DNA of 7,847 bases from Bordetella parapertussis. Lineage in GTDB: Bacteria; Pseudomonadota; Gammaproteobacteria; Burkholderiales; Burkholderiaceae_C. The notes under the pieces are model-generated. The model was not told the DNA's origin and did no database searches. It was given only the letters and a program-made list of their open reading frames with translations. Shown in pieces: positions 6,972-7,847 of the stretch. Each line of letters starts with the position of its first letter. The stretch's first letter is position 1. The DNA is taken from the NCBI GenBank assembly GCA_945900695.1, contig CAMDJU010000118.1, positions 1 to 7,847 of the forward strand, read 5' to 3'. Both the position numbers and the translations under genes were made by a program.

Positions 6972-7847
6972 TCAGTTTGTTTTGGGGGCTTCGCTGGTTT
7001 GGGTTTTGCGCAAGCGCTCTCGGCTGTTGCTCAAATGGGTGCGCATCGCCGCACGAGCGGCCTCGGGGTCTTGGTTGCGGATGGCGCTCAAAATGCTCTC
7101 GTGTTCGCCGTGCACTTTTTGCAGGTAATTGAGCCGTCCTTCGGGGGCTGCCTGGGCGGTGTTGATGCGCGCGCGGGGTATCACCATGGTGCCCAAATAG
7201 CCCATCAGGTCGGCAAAGTGGCGGTTGTGCGTGGCTCGCGCCACTTCCATGTGGAAAGTGAAATCAGAAGGTACGGCATCGCTGTCTTGTCCCAGTGCGG
7301 CTTGAAATTCATCCAAGGCAGTTTGCATCAGCGCCAATTGCGCATCGGTGCGCCGTTGCGCGGCCAAGCCGGCGGCCTCGGTCTCTAGGCTGATGCGCAA
7401 TTCGAGCAGGGCGATGACATCGCCCACCATCGCCAGATCGACACTCCCTAGACTGAAGTTGAGGGGGTCGCGCGCCGGCAGCACAAAGGTGCCAATGCCA
7501 TGGCGCGTCTCCACCGCGCCCGCCGCTTGCAAACGCGACAGCGCTTCGCGCACCACGGTGCGGCTGACCTCGAACTGGGCCATGATCTCGCTCTCGCTGG
7601 GCAACTTGTCGCCGGCTTGCAAATGGCCTTGCTGCACCCGCTCGTTCAAAGACGCCACGATTTCGCCCACCAAGCCGCCGGGTCGGCGTGCGCGCGGAAT
7701 CACCATGGTGCCCAAATAGCCCATCAGGTCGGCAAAGTGGCGGTTGTGGGTGGCTCGCGCCACTTCCATGTGGAAAGTGAAATCAGAAGGTACGGCATCG
7801 CTGTCTTGTCCCAGTGCGGCTTGAAATTCATCCAAGGCAGTTTGCAT
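6972..7847 (-). CDS. GntR-family FCD (FadR-type) regulator, 5' end abnormal and running to the window edge
   Basis: The reading frame is 291 aa to the window edge, but the normal protein appears to begin near residue 55, leaving about 237 aa, typical for this family. Residues 55-122 are a winged helix-turn-helix ([60 protein letters not shown]). Residues 140-275 are the all-helical FCD ligand domain with likely metal ligands Asp195, His199, His249 and His271. Residues 1-54 duplicate residues 174-227 of the same domain and lack any normal start context, so the native N-terminus cannot be read here. The next gene, 17 bases on, is gudD, so this is probably a sugar-acid-responsive repressor of glucarate use. 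That role is inferred from position only. Its promoter lies outside the window. Confidence 0.85.
   Translation of the reverse strand: MQTALDEFQAALGQDSDAVPSDFTFHMEVARATHNRHFADLMGYLGTMVIPRARRPGGLVGEIVASLNERVQQGHLQAGDKLPSESEIMAQFEVSRTVVREALSRLQAAGAVETRHGIGTFVLPARDPLNFSLGSVDLAMVGDVIALLELRISLETEAAGLAAQRRTDAQLALMQTALDEFQAALGQDSDAVPSDFTFHMEVARATHNRHFADLMGYLGTMVIPRARINTAQAAPEGRLNYLQKVHGEHESILSAIRNQDPEAARAAMRTHLSNSRERLRKTQTSEAPKTN
7167..7328. repeat. Direct repeat, copy A (inside FCD domain)
   Basis: These 162 bases encode residues 174-227 of the GntR frame in their expected place in the FCD domain. They recur at 7686-7847 in the same orientation, 519 bases (173 codons) away, with four substitutions at 7170, 7176, 7179 and 7230. 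This copy continues seamlessly into conserved family sequence on both sides, so it is the native location. Confidence 0.95.
7686..7847. repeat. Direct repeat, copy B (ends at window edge)
   Basis: This second copy is fused in frame directly upstream of the helix-turn-helix domain. The four differences from copy A (7689, 7695, 7698, 7749) are all third-codon-position silent changes, three of them within 10 bases of the junction. The last 98 bases (7750-7847) match copy A exactly and coincide with the end of the window. The junction lies in a CGCGCGC-rich stretch present in both copies. Confidence 0.95.

Noticed and set aside
5623..7128. A 501-codon open frame on the plus strand opposite gudD.
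   Set aside because: It mirrors a clear GC-rich enzyme gene, its translation is His/Gln/Gly-rich without domains, and it runs past the gudD start into the regulator; it is a shadow frame.

Overview
The window reads as GC-rich, tightly packed chromosomal DNA from a betaproteobacterium, most likely Burkholderiales (Comamonadaceae-like). The basis is protein-level resemblance of the gentisate, glucarate and PglL-type proteins to that group, judged from memory rather than a database search. I see no rRNA, tRNA, CRISPR array, insertion sequence or phage gene. Six protein genes fill almost all of it, and the longest gene-free stretch is 227 bases.

Layout. (1) Positions 1-1508, plus strand: the 3' part of a gentisate 1,2-dioxygenase gene, then after 14 bases a complete glutathione-dependent maleylpyruvate isomerase (nagL type). 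These are consecutive steps of the gentisate ring-cleavage route; the next enzyme, fumarylpyruvate hydrolase, is not downstream. (2) Positions 1618-3587, minus strand: a two-gene alkylation-repair operon. The first gene is an Ada-type methyl sensor plus AraC-type DNA-binding domain fused to an AlkA 3-methyladenine glycosylase. The second is ogt, which overlaps it through an ATGATG junction. (3) Positions 3588-3814: a divergent intergenic region with a 7-base direct repeat near the repair operon and an AT-rich, promoter-like segment abutting the next gene. (4) Positions 3815-5551, plus strand: a multi-spanning membrane protein of the PglL/Wzy/WaaL class, probably an O-oligosaccharyltransferase or ligase. 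(5) Positions 5569-7847, minus strand: a GntR/FCD regulator followed 17 bases later by glucarate dehydratase (gudD), presumably co-transcribed from a promoter beyond the window.

The clearest anomaly is at the right edge. The regulator reading frame carries a second copy of 54 residues of its own ligand-binding domain (162 bp, four differences, all synonymous) fused upstream of its DNA-binding domain. The copy runs exactly to the last base of the window and ends in a 98-bp perfect match. I think a chimeric or collapsed assembly end, or a partial second allele or paralogue, is more likely than a real protein architecture. I found no convincing undescribed multi-gene system. The repair operon and the possible leaderless start of the PglL-like gene are the most interesting biology.
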